Shown here: positions 18,089 to 27,863 of the stretch, piece by piece | Numbering within the stretch: position 1 is the first letter of the stretch | Layout of the letters: each line of letters opens with the position of its first letter | Assembly: GCA_019856515.1 (NCBI GenBank) | Contig: CP082230.1 | Span: forward strand, 5,084,001-5,148,000 | Reading direction: 5' to 3' | Source of the DNA: Prolixibacteraceae bacterium | GTDB taxonomy: Bacteria > Bacteroidota > Bacteroidia > Bacteroidales > Prolixibacteraceae | DNA length: 64,000 nt | Program-made: the position numbers and the translations under genes | The notes under the pieces: model-generated | What the model saw: the letters and a program-made list of their open reading frames with translations, nothing else | Databases searched by the model: none | Told to the model about the DNA's origin: nothing

Positions 18089-19390
18089 TAGCCACGGATT
18101 GGACGGATCTTTTAAATGAACCACGAAGACACAAAGGCACAAAGAAGATAATATAGCCACAGATTAGACGGGTTAGACGGATCTTTTAAATTAACCACGA
18201 AGACACAAAGACACGAAGGGTTGAAGTGCACGGGATGGGACACTGATGAAACAGATTTTATTTGTTGTTGAAGTGTTCCCTGAAGGGGAAATAGAACATA
18301 GCCCAGTATGAAATGCTGGGAAAGAAGACACAAAGAAAATATTTAGCCACGGATTGGACGGATTTAATGGATTTCCACGGATCATTTAAATTAACCACGA
18401 AGGCACAAAGACACGAAGAAAATAATATAGTCACGGATTGGACGGGTTAGACGGATCTTTTAAATGAACCACGAAGACACGAAGGCACAAAGAAGATAAT
18501 ATAGCCACAGATTAGACGGATCTTTTAAATTAACCACGAAGACACAAAGATACGAAGGGTTGAAGTGCACGGGATGGGACACTGATGAAACAGATTGGAC
18601 TGATGAACACAGATCTTATTTGTGGTTGGAGCCTAGGGAAACAAGGAAACTTAGCCTCGGATTAGACTGATGAACACAGATCTTTATTATGGTTGATACG
18701 CAGGATTGCACACAGATGAAACAGATTAGACTGATGAACACAGATTTTTATTGTGGTTGAGGTGCATTGAGGAAAGAACCACGAAGACACAAAGACACGA
18801 AGGGTTGAAGTATTCCCTGAAGGGGAAACCGAATCTAGCCCAATGGTGGAGACCATTTCTTGACCGCAAGGTCAAGATATCGGTTGGAGCCTTGGGTAAA
18901 GAAGTCCCCCACAACCAAGGGCTGAAGGCCTGTCCGAAAAACAGTATTGCCACGGATTGGACGGATTAGACGGATTTCCACAGATCTTTATTGGGGCCAT
19001 GATGCCGAGCGGAGCACCCCGTTCCCAGCGGTTGAAACGCATGGATGTATTGCCACGGATTGGACAGATTTTCACGGATCTTTGTTGATGTACAGGGGAT
19101 TGGACACAGATGAAACAGATTAGACTGATGAACACAGATCTTTATTGTGGTTGAGGTGCATTGAGGAAAGAACCACGAAGACACAAAGATACGAAGGGTT
19201 GAAGTGCACGGGATGGGACACTGATGAAACAGATTTTTATTGTGGTTGAGGTGCATTGAGGAAAGAACCACGAAGACACAAAGACACGAAGGGTTGAAGT
19301 ATTTCCTTAAGGGGAAGGCGAACCTAGCCCAATGGTGTAATGACTATGTTGCGCGGTAGCATTTGATAGGAATGGAGTCTTGGGACAGAG
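18089..19390 (+). repeat. Repeat array E, 1.3 kb, with hairpin modules
   Basis: Begins right after wzi and consists of rightward copies: AACCACGAAGACACAAAG, GCCACGGATTGGACGGATC, ACTGATGAAACAGATT and GAACACAGATCTTTATTG. Embedded are TTCCCTGAAGGGGAA hairpin modules at 18276, 18810 and 19300; the last two are followed by CTAGCCCAATGGTG, a variable core and GGAGCCTTGGG or GGAGTCTTGGG. One GATGCCGAGCGGAGCACCCC module lies near 19000. No leftward copy is seen. The remaining 293 bases to the next gene (19391-19683) are unique and AT-rich, presumably leader and promoter. Confidence 0.87.
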
Positions 19391-19683
19391 TGGTTATGGT
19401 TTGAGGATGGAATACAGTTTGACACGGATCTTATATGATTTGTGTTTCTGTTTTAGCTATCTTGTTATAATATGTCTACTATATTTTATTGTTGAGTTAA
19501 TATTTGCGAGGTGTGTTGTTTTGCTGTTGATTAATAGTTTGTTGTGTGGTTGTCTCGACTCTTTTTTATGATTGGCAAATGTAACGTTTTGTTAAGAAAT
19601 AGGGGGTTGTTAAGATTTGTAGTGTTTAATATAAATGTTTATGTTATATTAGCATAATCTTAACAGATTATTTAGTTGTGTAT

Positions 19684-21606
19684 ATGAAAAAGAGACTTAC
19701 AGAGTACTGGATGCATCGCTTTCTACCTAAAAGTGTGGTGCTCGGTATGGATATGATAGTGGTGGCAATCACTTTTGTTTTTACATATTTTTTACGTTTT
19801 AATCTCGAGTGGTTAAACGTGGATGTGTCTACAATGTATATGCAAACCGGTTTGGTTTCCCTTGTTTATCTGATTTTTTTCTTGGGTTTTAAACCATTCT
19901 CTGGTGTAATACGTCATACTACTTTTCATGATGGACTATTGATTGTTAAAGCCAATCTCTCTGCGACAATTTTTATGCTACTAGTTTCTATGGGAGGAAG
20001 ATCTTTCGATGGAATGAGATCATTTACTATCCCATATTCGGTTATTATTGTACAACTTTTTTTGGTGACTTTCTTATTGATCGCTTTGCGTGTTGCTATT
20101 AAAGTGGTATATCACCGAATGATGGCACCAGCCCAAGGGGTACCTGTGGCTATTTTTGGTGCCGGAAGTTTAGGGATGACCACCATGGAGGTGCTTCGAA
20201 GGAATAAAAGACCTAATTATCGAGTGGTCGCTTTTATGGATGATTTATCGTCTCTAAAAGGAAAAGCCATTGATGGCGTAAAAGTCGTTGGAGGTGTGGA
20301 TGCAATTGGTCGACTGGTTGCTTTGGGTTGTCAAGAGTTGATTATCTCAGTACATCCCAAGAACTTGGCTCCTGGACTTAAGAATAAGCTTGCCAATAGG
20401 GCATTAGAATTAGGTATTAAGGTGAAGGAGGCTCCCGATTCGGAAGAGTGGATTGAAGGCTCTTTTGGTGCCCATCAAATTCGAGAAGTAAAGGTGGAGG
20501 ATTTATTAGAACGCTCTCTGATAGATATACATATGGATCGAATTGCCGAAGGGTTGGCAGGATCAGTGGTTATGGTTACCGGTGCTGCAGGTTCTATAGG
20601 CTCTGAAATTGTAAGGCAAATTATCTCTTTCGAACCGAAACTTTTGTTATTGGTTGATCAAGCAGAGTCGGCGCTGTATGATTTGCAAAATGAGATCAAA
20701 GAGCGTGACTATAAAGGGAGCTATCATGCGATTGTTACGGATGTTTCCAATCGCCATCGTATGACCCATTTCTTTGATAAATATAGACCAACGCATGTTT
20801 TTCATGCCGCTGCTTACAAGCATGTGCCATTGATGGAGGAGCAACCATATGAGGCAGTACGTGTAAATATAGGAAGTTGCAAAACAGTGGCTGATCTATC
20901 TATTAAATATGGTGTGTCCAAGTTTGTGATGGTATCTACCGATAAAGCAGTGAACCCAACCAATGTGATGGGGGCATCGAAGCGAATTTGTGAGATGTAT
21001 GTGCAAGGTTTGGCTTCGCAAGAGGGGATAAGAACACAGTTTGTGACCACACGTTTTGGTAATGTGTTGGGATCGAATGGTTCTGTGGTACCTCTATTTC
21101 AACGACAGATACGTTTGGGCGGACCTGTATGTGTGACACATAAGGAGATTACTCGTTATTTTATGACAATACCAGAGGCTTGTCGTCTGGTGTTGGAAGC
21201 TGGTTTTATGGGCCAAGGGGGGGAGATATATCTCTTTGATATGGGATCTCCTGTGAAAATTTATGAGTTAGCAAAGAAGATGATCCGACTTCATGGTTTG
21301 GTGCCATATGAAGATATAGATATAAAAGTAGTGGGGCTGCGTCCCGGTGAAAAACTTTATGAAGAGTTATTGGCTAATAAAGAGAACACCCAACCGACGC
21401 ATCATGAGAAAATTATGATTGCGAAAGTAAGGTCGGTTGTCTTTAAAGAAGTGCAGAAAGCGGTTGAGTCGTTACTGTATAGTATTGATGAAGAGGGGGA
21501 GGATATATTGGTGGCTCAAATGAAAGCCCTGGTCCCTGAGTTTGTCTCTAATAACTCTGTATATGCAAAATTGGATCCACCGAAGCAGCAGGTAAAAGTT
21601 GAATAA
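19684..21606 (+). CDS. pglF: Membrane UDP-GlcNAc 4,6-dehydratase, PglF/WbpM type (paralogue 1)
   Basis: 640 residues from ATG 19684 (a GTG two codons upstream is less likely). Four hydrophobic segments lie in about the first 130 residues. Next come a first Rossmann domain (AIFGAGSLGMTTMEVL) and the catalytic SDR domain (VMVTGAAGSIGSEIV). STDKAVNPTNVMGASK carries the Met-x-x-x-Lys pair in place of Tyr-x-x-x-Lys. TTRFGNVLGSNGSVVPLF and LRPGEKLYEELL complete the family signature. It dehydrates UDP-GlcNAc to the 4-keto-6-deoxy sugar, the substrate for PglE. A close paralogue lies at 27864-29831. Confidence 0.88.
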   Translation: MKKRLTEYWMHRFLPKSVVLGMDMIVVAITFVFTYFLRFNLEWLNVDVSTMYMQTGLVSLVYLIFFLGFKPFSGVIRHTTFHDGLLIVKANLSATIFMLLVSMGGRSFDGMRSFTIPYSVIIVQLFLVTFLLIALRVAIKVVYHRMMAPAQGVPVAIFGAGSLGMTTMEVLRRNKRPNYRVVAFMDDLSSLKGKAIDGVKVVGGVDAIGRLVALGCQELIISVHPKNLAPGLKNKLANRALELGIKVKEAPDSEEWIEGSFGAHQIREVKVEDLLERSLIDIHMDRIAEGLAGSVVMVTGAAGSIGSEIVRQIISFEPKLLLLVDQAESALYDLQNEIKERDYKGSYHAIVTDVSNRHRMTHFFDKYRPTHVFHAAAYKHVPLMEEQPYEAVRVNIGSCKTVADLSIKYGVSKFVMVSTDKAVNPTNVMGASKRICEMYVQGLASQEGIRTQFVTTRFGNVLGSNGSVVPLFQRQIRLGGPVCVTHKEITRYFMTIPEACRLVLEAGFMGQGGEIYLFDMGSPVKIYELAKKMIRLHGLVPYEDIDIKVVGLRPGEKLYEELLANKENTQPTHHEKIMIAKVRSVVFKEVQKAVESLLYSIDEEGEDILVAQMKALVPEFVSNNSVYAKLDPPKQQVKVE

Positions 21607-21635
21607 GAATGATAAAAGGCTATTCGTAACCATTT

Positions 21636-22517
21636 ATGAAAACAATATTTAAAAATTATAGAAGTAGTGTTCGAAGGTCGATCCTACTTTTTCTTATCTC
21701 GTTGACAGGAACGACTCTTGTTGCAAAAGAGACGTTTTGGGATCGATTGGAAATTGGAGCGGGGTTGGGGCCGACAAAGTTTACTGGTACAGTAAATATG
21801 TCTAGTGGTGATTTTCTCGGGTTCTATCGAACGGATGGTAACAGTATCGGTTTGGCATTTACTCCCGAATTTAGATTACATCTCAATGATTATTTTGCAT
21901 TAGACATGCATATGTCTATTGCGACTTTATCGGGTAATGTAACCTATAATGGAGATCCAACAGGAACTTCTGTAACGGTAACTCCAGGTACACAGAGAGC
22001 ATATAAGACGACCATGTATAATTTCATTCCCATGGTGAATTTTAATGTTATTGAAATGGTAAACCCTGGTGCTGGTCAAGATTTTGCATTGATGGTTCGT
22101 GGGGGTATTGGGATGAGTTATTGTGGAATACAGACTTTGCCATTTACACCAGAAGATAAATTGTATGATTTTGGTGAGAGTTCACATTGGGTGTTGACGG
22201 GTGCTGGAGGAGTAGTTTTGAAGAAGTCTTTAGATAGCCATTGGAGTCTCTTTGGTGCTTTTACTTTTTTGCTTTCTGCTACTTCAAAAGTGGATGCATA
22301 TTACTTGGATAGTAAACCTGTTAATGAAGGCATTCCTATGTCTGAGGGTAGTATGTTGCCCTTTGCGGGGGATAGCCATGCATATATGTCATTTGGTGTC
22401 TCATATCGTTTGGGTGGTGTCAGTAGTGTTGGAGGTCGTCGTTATAAATCTAAGAAGATGAATGCTCGATCACTAAACCGTAGACGTAAGAAGTATCGTA
22501 GTCCTTGGGTGAAATAG
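21636..22517 (+). CDS. Outer-membrane beta-barrel protein of unknown function
   Basis: 293 residues. The N-terminal segment RSILLFLISLTGTTLVAKE looks like a signal peptide after a basic start. The body alternates hydrophobic and polar residues with many Gly and aromatic positions (RLEIGAGLGPTKFTG, FTPEFRLHLNDYFALDMHMS, MSFGVSYRLGG), as in small porin-like barrels. The C-terminus is strongly basic (RRRKKYRSPWVK), unusual for a barrel, which normally ends in an aromatic residue. It starts 29 bases after pglF and ends 8 bases before the next gene. A link to polysaccharide export is inferred only from position. Confidence 0.65.
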   Translation: MKTIFKNYRSSVRRSILLFLISLTGTTLVAKETFWDRLEIGAGLGPTKFTGTVNMSSGDFLGFYRTDGNSIGLAFTPEFRLHLNDYFALDMHMSIATLSGNVTYNGDPTGTSVTVTPGTQRAYKTTMYNFIPMVNFNVIEMVNPGAGQDFALMVRGGIGMSYCGIQTLPFTPEDKLYDFGESSHWVLTGAGGVVLKKSLDSHWSLFGAFTFLLSATSKVDAYYLDSKPVNEGIPMSEGSMLPFAGDSHAYMSFGVSYRLGGVSSVGGRRYKSKKMNARSLNRRRKKYRSPWVK

Positions 22518-22525
22518 ACTTTGTG

Positions 22526-23260
22526 ATGCAACGATTAAAATATATTTTAGTTATTATATTGGGGTTGTTGTCTATATCATTTGTATATGGACAACAATCT
22601 TCTGATATGGAGGAGATACCTCGAATACCATGGGATGCCTATACGATCTTAAATATTAGAGATTTTGGTATTGCTCCAGTGAAAAAAGAGGTGCCTTTTC
22701 ATTCTCAAGGACAGTGTGGTATTGAAGATCAAACACATTTCTTGTATTTCCTTTTTAAAAGAAATCTCAATAAGCAGGTTGTAGCCTATTTTGATCCTAA
22801 CCATTCGTGGATTAAACGTGATGGAAAAACGATTCCAATGTCTTTACAGTATGAGCAGACTATCTTTGATATGTATGAGGTGGCAGCTCGACGTCTAAGA
22901 AAGAAATACCGTGAACATAATCGTTGGAAATTGGTGTTTGGTGCTGCCAGAGAGATTCAAAAGGAGGTGTATAATGATTTAAATCGTCGTATCTACTCCT
23001 ACCGAATTACTTCGAACTATGGTACTGGAGAGTTCCAACAGATGAAGTGGAGGTATGAGGTGAAGAGAGATGTCTCTTCTTTGGAAATCTTTGCTTATGA
23101 TGCTAAGATAGAGAAAGAGGTGGATAGAGAGAAGCGAAAAGAGCTTCGTCGTCATAAGAAGATCTTGGCTAAAGAGAAGCGAGATGCCAAACGTCTACAG
23201 AAAGAGCAAGAGAAAGCAATGATGAGGGCTGAAAAGGAACAGCAGGAGATGGATGAGTAG
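22526..23260 (+). CDS. Secreted protein with charged C-terminal coiled coil, unknown function
   Basis: I start at ATG 22526 (MQRLKYILVIILGLLSISFV), giving a clear signal peptide cut near YGQQ; an in-frame TTG at 22505 lies inside the previous gene. 244 residues. The middle part (IPWDAYTILNIRDFGIAPVK onward) shows no family I recognise. The last 50 residues are almost all Lys, Arg and Glu (EVDREKRKELRRHKKILAKE...), a probable coiled coil. It follows the barrel gene by 8 bases, so the two are likely a pair. Repeats begin shortly after its stop. Confidence 0.6.
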   Translation: MQRLKYILVIILGLLSISFVYGQQSSDMEEIPRIPWDAYTILNIRDFGIAPVKKEVPFHSQGQCGIEDQTHFLYFLFKRNLNKQVVAYFDPNHSWIKRDGKTIPMSLQYEQTIFDMYEVAARRLRKKYREHNRWKLVFGAAREIQKEVYNDLNRRIYSYRITSNYGTGEFQQMKWRYEVKRDVSSLEIFAYDAKIEKEVDREKRKELRRHKKILAKEKRDAKRLQKEQEKAMMRAEKEQQEMDE

Positions 23261-24110
23261 CTTGTTGAAGTGCAAGGGAAAAGAAACACGAAGGGTTGAA
23301 GCGCAAGGGATGGGACACAGATGAAACAGATTGGACGGATTTTCACGGATCATTTAAATGAACCACGAAGACACGAAGGCACGAAGGCACGAAGGCACAA
23401 AGAAGATAATATAGCCACGGATTAGACGAATTGGACGGATTTTCACGGATCATTTAAATTAACCACGAAGACACGAAGACACAAAGAAAATAATATAGCT
23501 GCAGATTAGACGGATTTTTACGGATCATTTAAATTAACCACGAAGACACAAAGAAAATAATATAGCCACAGATTTAATGGATTAGACGGATTTTCACGGA
23601 TCTTTTAAATTAACCACGAAGACACAAAGACACAAAGAAAATAATATAGCTACAGATTAGACGGATTTTGACGGATCATTTAAATTAACCACGAAGACAC
23701 AAAGGCACAAAGAAGATAATTTAGCCACAGATTTAATGGATTTTCACGGATCATTTAAATTAACCACGAAGACACAAAGACACGAAGGGTTGAAGTGCAC
23801 GGGATGGGACACAGATAAAAATCACCACTAAGACACAAAGACACAAAGAAAATAATTTAGCTACAGATTAGACGAATTGGACTGATTTTCACGGATCATT
23901 TAAATTAACCACGAAGACACGAAGGCACGAAGAAAATAGTATTGCCACGGGTTAGACGGGTTAGACGGATTTCCACGGATCTTTTAAATTAACCACGAAG
24001 ACACGAAGGCACAAAGAAGATAATATAGCCATGGATTAGACGGATTAGACGGATTTTCACGGATCTTTTAAATTAACCACGAAGACACAAAGGCACAAAG
24101 AAGATAATAT
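23261..24110 (+). repeat. Repeat array F, about nine tandem 75-84 bp units
   Basis: The clearest array in the window. Units start with AACCACGAAG at about 23360, 23460, 23536, 23612, 23687, 23762, 23907, 23990 and 24075. Each reads CACGAAG module, AAGATAATAT spacer, GCCACGGATTAGACGGATT module, CACGGATC, then TTTTAAATT or ATTTAAATT. Inside units, 9-base subrepeats (ACACAAAGG, GGATTAGAC) vary in number and explain most of the length differences. An IS66 element has inserted into the AAGATAATAT spacer of the last unit; the array resumes for some 20 bases at 27491. Confidence 0.9.
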
Positions 24111-24821
24111 GTAACTACTCAGGTTCTTCAGATAGGTTTTAATCGACAAAAACTTCAAACACGTTGATTTAATGTACAATGTTGATAGATAACAATGTAT
24201 TTGTTGATTACTTTTAGTTGTTATCTTTTCTATTTTGACCATATGAATAGATCTTTGCAGGCATGAACAAAGTTGATCGTTTAGAAAAAGAAAATAAGGC
24301 ATTAAAAGAGCAAGTACAATCTTTACTGGCAAAATTAGACATTGTTATGTCGGAGGTAAGAGCTTTGTCAGAAGAAAATGCGATGCTTCATGCTAAGGTT
24401 AAGACTTTTGAAGATCAACTATCACGTAGTAAGAAAAATAGTGGTAATAGCAGTTTTCCTCCATCTAGAGATTTATCGACAGTAAAGAAGAATCAATCTC
24501 TTCGCAAGAAATCTAATAAAAAATCAGGAGGTCAACTTGGTCATAAAGGCATGACTTTATTTCAAGATGCCACACCGACCGATATCGAATCTCATCATCC
24601 TTTAGGTAAGTGTAGTTGTGGAAACACATTGAATCCTGAGGATGCTAAGTTGCTATGCAAGCGTCAAGTTTTTGATATCCCCCCTGTTATTGACCCTATA
24701 TGTATTGAGCATCGTCTTTATGAGAATAGATGCAGTTGTGGACAAATCCATAAAGGAGCTATGCCATCCAATGTTAATGCACCAGTTCAATATGGTCCCA
24801 ACATACGTTCGCTAATTCTTA

Positions 24822-26537
24822 CCTAAATTTGGCGATTATAGATTATCAGCATAAATCAAAGTCGCCATCTCATTTTTTTTTGAAGCAAGAGTGTTTTCTG
24901 GTAAGTTTTTGGTCTTATTCTAGTCATATTTTAGATTTCTATTACGATACTAACTCTACCTTTTTATTTTAGGGTATACCTTTCCCATTACCGTTCGGTT
25001 TAATTTTTCTTTCAATACAAGATTCAAATACTAAGCTGCTGTAAATAATACAATTGGAGGTTTTAAACATCTTTCCCATAATTCTTTAATTTCAAATTCT
25101 TCTTGTACCTCTTTTGCGATTCTTAAAGTTGTATTTCTTCCTCCTTCAACAATTTCACCAGCAAAATCGATTAATTTTCTTCTAAATGTATTTGGATATG
25201 CTTTGGCCGATATTTTATCGTAGGAAATGTCATTCTTATAAGCCTCAAAAAGTGAATGACTCATTGCCAGAATATAGTAATAGACCTTATTCTGATTAAA
25301 TTTCTTAAATGGCAATGATTCAGTAGTAGCCAACTCTTTTAGGCTACGATGAATCAATTCGTCTGCACCTCTATGGTGAGATAACTGAACTATACCTTTC
25401 GCAGTTAAAATATCACTCATATCTGCTTTTTTTAATCGTTCGTCTGAGATTTTATTTTTTCCAATATTGGTGTAAATCAGATTGTCAGGACCTGACAGAT
25501 CTAATACCCTCTGACCATCTTCTTCTCGAGACAATGAAGTTGCGATGCAGCGCCAAAACTTACTCCAGCTCTTTAATTTATTGCCAAAATCATAGAGATC
25601 CCATTGTAACGTTCCATTAGTATATTTCTCACAATCACCTCGTTTAATGTGTTCTAGTTCAGAGGTTATGTCTTTATACATTTTTCCTGTTGTAATGAAA
25701 GAGATATTCAACTGATCAAAAAAGTTGAATGCTTTTTCATCTAGAAAACCACTATCTGAACAAACGATTATAGGGACAGATTCGCTATAACGAGATCTAA
25801 TCAAATCTACAATATGTTTTACTCTCTCGGTATAGTCATTGCCATGATTAGAGTGGTGATTACCAGGACGAAATAGGACATCTATAAGGGAGTTCTCCCA
25901 TGATATATGAAGAGGTTGAAAACCTTTTACTTTTTTATACGTCGGTTTATTGTCTTCTTTCTTCTCTGAATAATTGTTGTCCATTACCATTGTGTCTACC
26001 CCAAGAACAATAACCTTAGGCTTTTCATGTAGTAATCGCCAAATAAAGAGTTCATTTAGAATCTCAGACAGTTCACTGTTTGATAGTTGTGACAGTTTTA
26101 CTATGAATCGTTTTATTTGAAAACTAGAGGCTAATTCATTCTTCTCAATACCAATAACGGGTGCGTATGATGCACTGAGTTTTTTTCTATCAAAGGAACA
26201 GATTGAACTGTGAGTTCCATCAATAAAATGTGCGACCATTTGACAAAAAAATGATTCCAATGTTAAACCATACCCACTGTAGGCGATCTTTGATAGAAAC
26301 TTGTTTGATACTAGGGAATAGAATCCAATGTTTTTAATAAAATTCATAATCAGTGATAGTCCAGCTCGATCTGATAATTTGGAGCGTGAAATACCTATTT
26401 TTGTTATCGTTGACATGATCAAGAGTATTTCTTAAAAGTGAATCAAATAATTTTGTTTTCAATAGTTTAAGATAATGACAATCAACAACATAAATAAATA
26501 TTTCTTCGTTTTTTTTTGTTAAGTCGCCAAATCTAGG
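24822..26537 (-). mobile_element. IS1380-family insertion sequence, copy 2 (inverted, intact)
   Basis: 1716 bases, the same length as copy 1, with ends CCTAAATTTGGCGATTAT (left) and AAGTCGCCAAATCTAGG (right). Target duplication TCTTA lies at 24817-24821 and 26538-26542, the same pentamer as copy 1. It sits inside the IS66 transposase gene. Orientation is opposite to copy 1, so the pair brackets 16068-24821 as a potentially invertible segment. Confidence 0.93.
25031..26416 (-). CDS. IS1380-family transposase (intact)
   Basis: 461 residues from ATG 26416 (MSTITKIGISRSKLSD); an in-frame TTG two codons earlier is possible. DDE-type transposase with D141 in VLGVDTMVMDNN and D221 in VCSDSGFLDEKAF as likely catalytic acids. 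RPGNHHSNHGNDY is a conserved stretch of the family. Arg259 is present where copy 1 has a stop. As the only complete copy here it could mobilise both elements. Placement in IS1380 rests on ends, duplication length and protein motifs together. Confidence 0.9.
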   Translation of the reverse strand: MSTITKIGISRSKLSDRAGLSLIMNFIKNIGFYSLVSNKFLSKIAYSGYGLTLESFFCQMVAHFIDGTHSSICSFDRKKLSASYAPVIGIEKNELASSFQIKRFIVKLSQLSNSELSEILNELFIWRLLHEKPKVIVLGVDTMVMDNNYSEKKEDNKPTYKKVKGFQPLHISWENSLIDVLFRPGNHHSNHGNDYTERVKHIVDLIRSRYSESVPIIVCSDSGFLDEKAFNFFDQLNISFITTGKMYKDITSELEHIKRGDCEKYTNGTLQWDLYDFGNKLKSWSKFWRCIATSLSREEDGQRVLDLSGPDNLIYTNIGKNKISDERLKKADMSDILTAKGIVQLSHHRGADELIHRSLKELATTESLPFKKFNQNKVYYYILAMSHSLFEAYKNDISYDKISAKAYPNTFRRKLIDFAGEIVEGGRNTTLRIAKEVQEEFEIKELWERCLKPPIVLFTAA

Positions 26538-27498
26538 TCTTAGTCTGCATATAGAGCACTATATCCCTTTAAATCGTATTAGTACGCTAGTAGAAGAGCT
26601 GACTTCATATAAAATAGGAGATAGAACTAGTGACAATATTTTAAAACATGCAGAAAAGGTATTCACTCCTCTATATGAATCACTACGTCAATCTATTGAA
26701 GATGCCAATATAGTTGGATCTGATGAAACAGGTTGTAAAATAGATGGCAGTAAAGGATGGATGTGGGTTTGGCAAAATTATGAACTAACTTTTATTACAG
26801 CTCACAGATCTAGAGGTTATAAAGTTGTGGTAGAAAATTTCAAAGATGGATTTACTAACGCTACTTTAGTAAGTGACTGTTATGCTTCACAACTGAAAAC
26901 TCCAGCCAAACATTATCAGCTATGCTTAGCACATTTACAGCGTGAATTGATCTATATCAAAGAACAGACCACCAACAACTGGGCACAAGATATTTTAGAC
27001 CTTTTTACTGCATCGATGAAATTAAAACGGGAATCTGAAGAGAGCGATTTCCCTCTAGACAAAAATGCTTCATTTAAAACCAGATTAATAGAACTCCTGA
27101 AGATCGAGACCTACGATAATCAACTCGATGAAATCAGAACATTACGGAAACGATTAATGAAAAAAATAGATAGTGTATTTACTTTCTTAAATCATTATGA
27201 AGTCCCGTTTGATAATAATGCTTCGGAAAGAGCAATGCGTAATATCAAGGTAAAACAGAATGTGTCTAAGGGATATCGAACAGAAGAAGGGGCGCAGAGG
27301 TATGCCATGTTGCGATCTATAACCGACACATTAAAGAAACAAGGAAAGAGTGTTCTAAACATGATCGCATATTGGCTATCATGCAATAATGTTGCTGTAA
27401 GCTGGGAATAGACAACTTTGGAGTATATCTTTTTGAACCATTATTTAAAATTTAATAAAAACTAAACTATAATACTACCTGAGTAGTTACGATAATAT

Positions 27499-27863
27499 AG
27501 CCACGGATTAGACGAATTATATATTTAAAAAAGAGATAGCTTTTCCTTAAGTTATAAATGTTTTAGGCTAGGTTTATCCGACTTTATAGGAAGGTAATAG
27601 TCGTTTATGAATCAATATTTTAGATGTTAATTTGTGTTTGTATTTGATTCTGGCATGTAGTATTGTTTTGTGTTTTACATTGTTTTACAATATGTTAGGT
27701 GTGTTTTTTTTGATGTTTTAAGGTTATGTTTTTTGATACTTTTTTATTAATTTTGTAAAACATATCCCTTTCATCTCTGATTGTTTTGACCTCAATGTAA
27801 TCAAAAAGAACTATTAAATTTTTAGATAGGGAGTGAACAGTAACTATTTAACCTCTATCTATT
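27499..27863. other. Intergenic leader before the second pglF
   Basis: After the last remnant of repeat array F (AGCCACGGATTAGACGAATT, to about 27518) the sequence is unique and very T-rich. I see no gene and no convincing hairpin. TAATTTTG near 27752 matches the Bacteroidota -7 pattern, but no TTG stands at proper distance, so I do not call a promoter. Confidence 0.5.

Larger units (their letters stand above)
24263..27411 (+). pseudogene. IS66-family transposase (TnpC) split by an IS1380 copy
   Basis: Two parts: 24263-24821 and 26543-27411, together 475 residues. The N-terminal part has a leucine-rich coiled coil, SRSKKNSGNSSFPPSRD and a Cys cluster (CSCGNTLNPED...RCSCGQ), standard for IS66 TnpC. 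After the insertion the protein resumes with LHIEHYIPLNRIS. The catalytic positions appear to be Asp in GSDETGCK, Asp in VSDCYAS and Glu in NNASERAMRNIKVKQN. Excising the nested IS and one TCTTA restores the frame exactly, so it was functional until the insertion. Confidence 0.9.
24111..27490 (+). mobile_element. IS66-family element (ISBst12-like, tnpC only), itself interrupted
   Basis: Terminal inverted repeats GTAACTACTCAGG (24111) and CCTGAGTAGTTAC (ending 27490) start with the GTAA typical of IS66. An 8-base target duplication GATAATAT is exact on both sides (24103-24110 and 27491-27498). Without the nested IS1380 copy and its 5-base duplicate the element is 1659 bases and holds only a tnpC-type gene, as in the ISBst12 subgroup. 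It landed in repeat array F. Confidence 0.92.

Noticed and set aside
18089-19300. Minus-strand ORFs with recurring SLCLCVFVV/LKDPSNPSNLWL-like peptides
   Set aside because: They are translations of the CACGAAG and CACGGATT repeats, kept open by the 9-base period. They lack starts, ribosome sites and any protein-like composition.
19380-19571. 63-codon ORF before pglF
   Set aside because: It starts in the end of a repeat module. It is Cys/Leu-rich from T-rich sequence with no homology I recognise; more likely leader DNA.
23340-24110. CRISPR array
   Set aside because: Units repeat along their whole length and vary by 9-base subrepeats. There are no unique spacers of constant length and no cas genes.
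14352-26537. Composite transposon formed by the two IS1380 copies
   Set aside because: Each copy has its own TCTTA duplication on both sides and interrupts a separate gene that rejoins in frame, so they inserted independently rather than as one unit.
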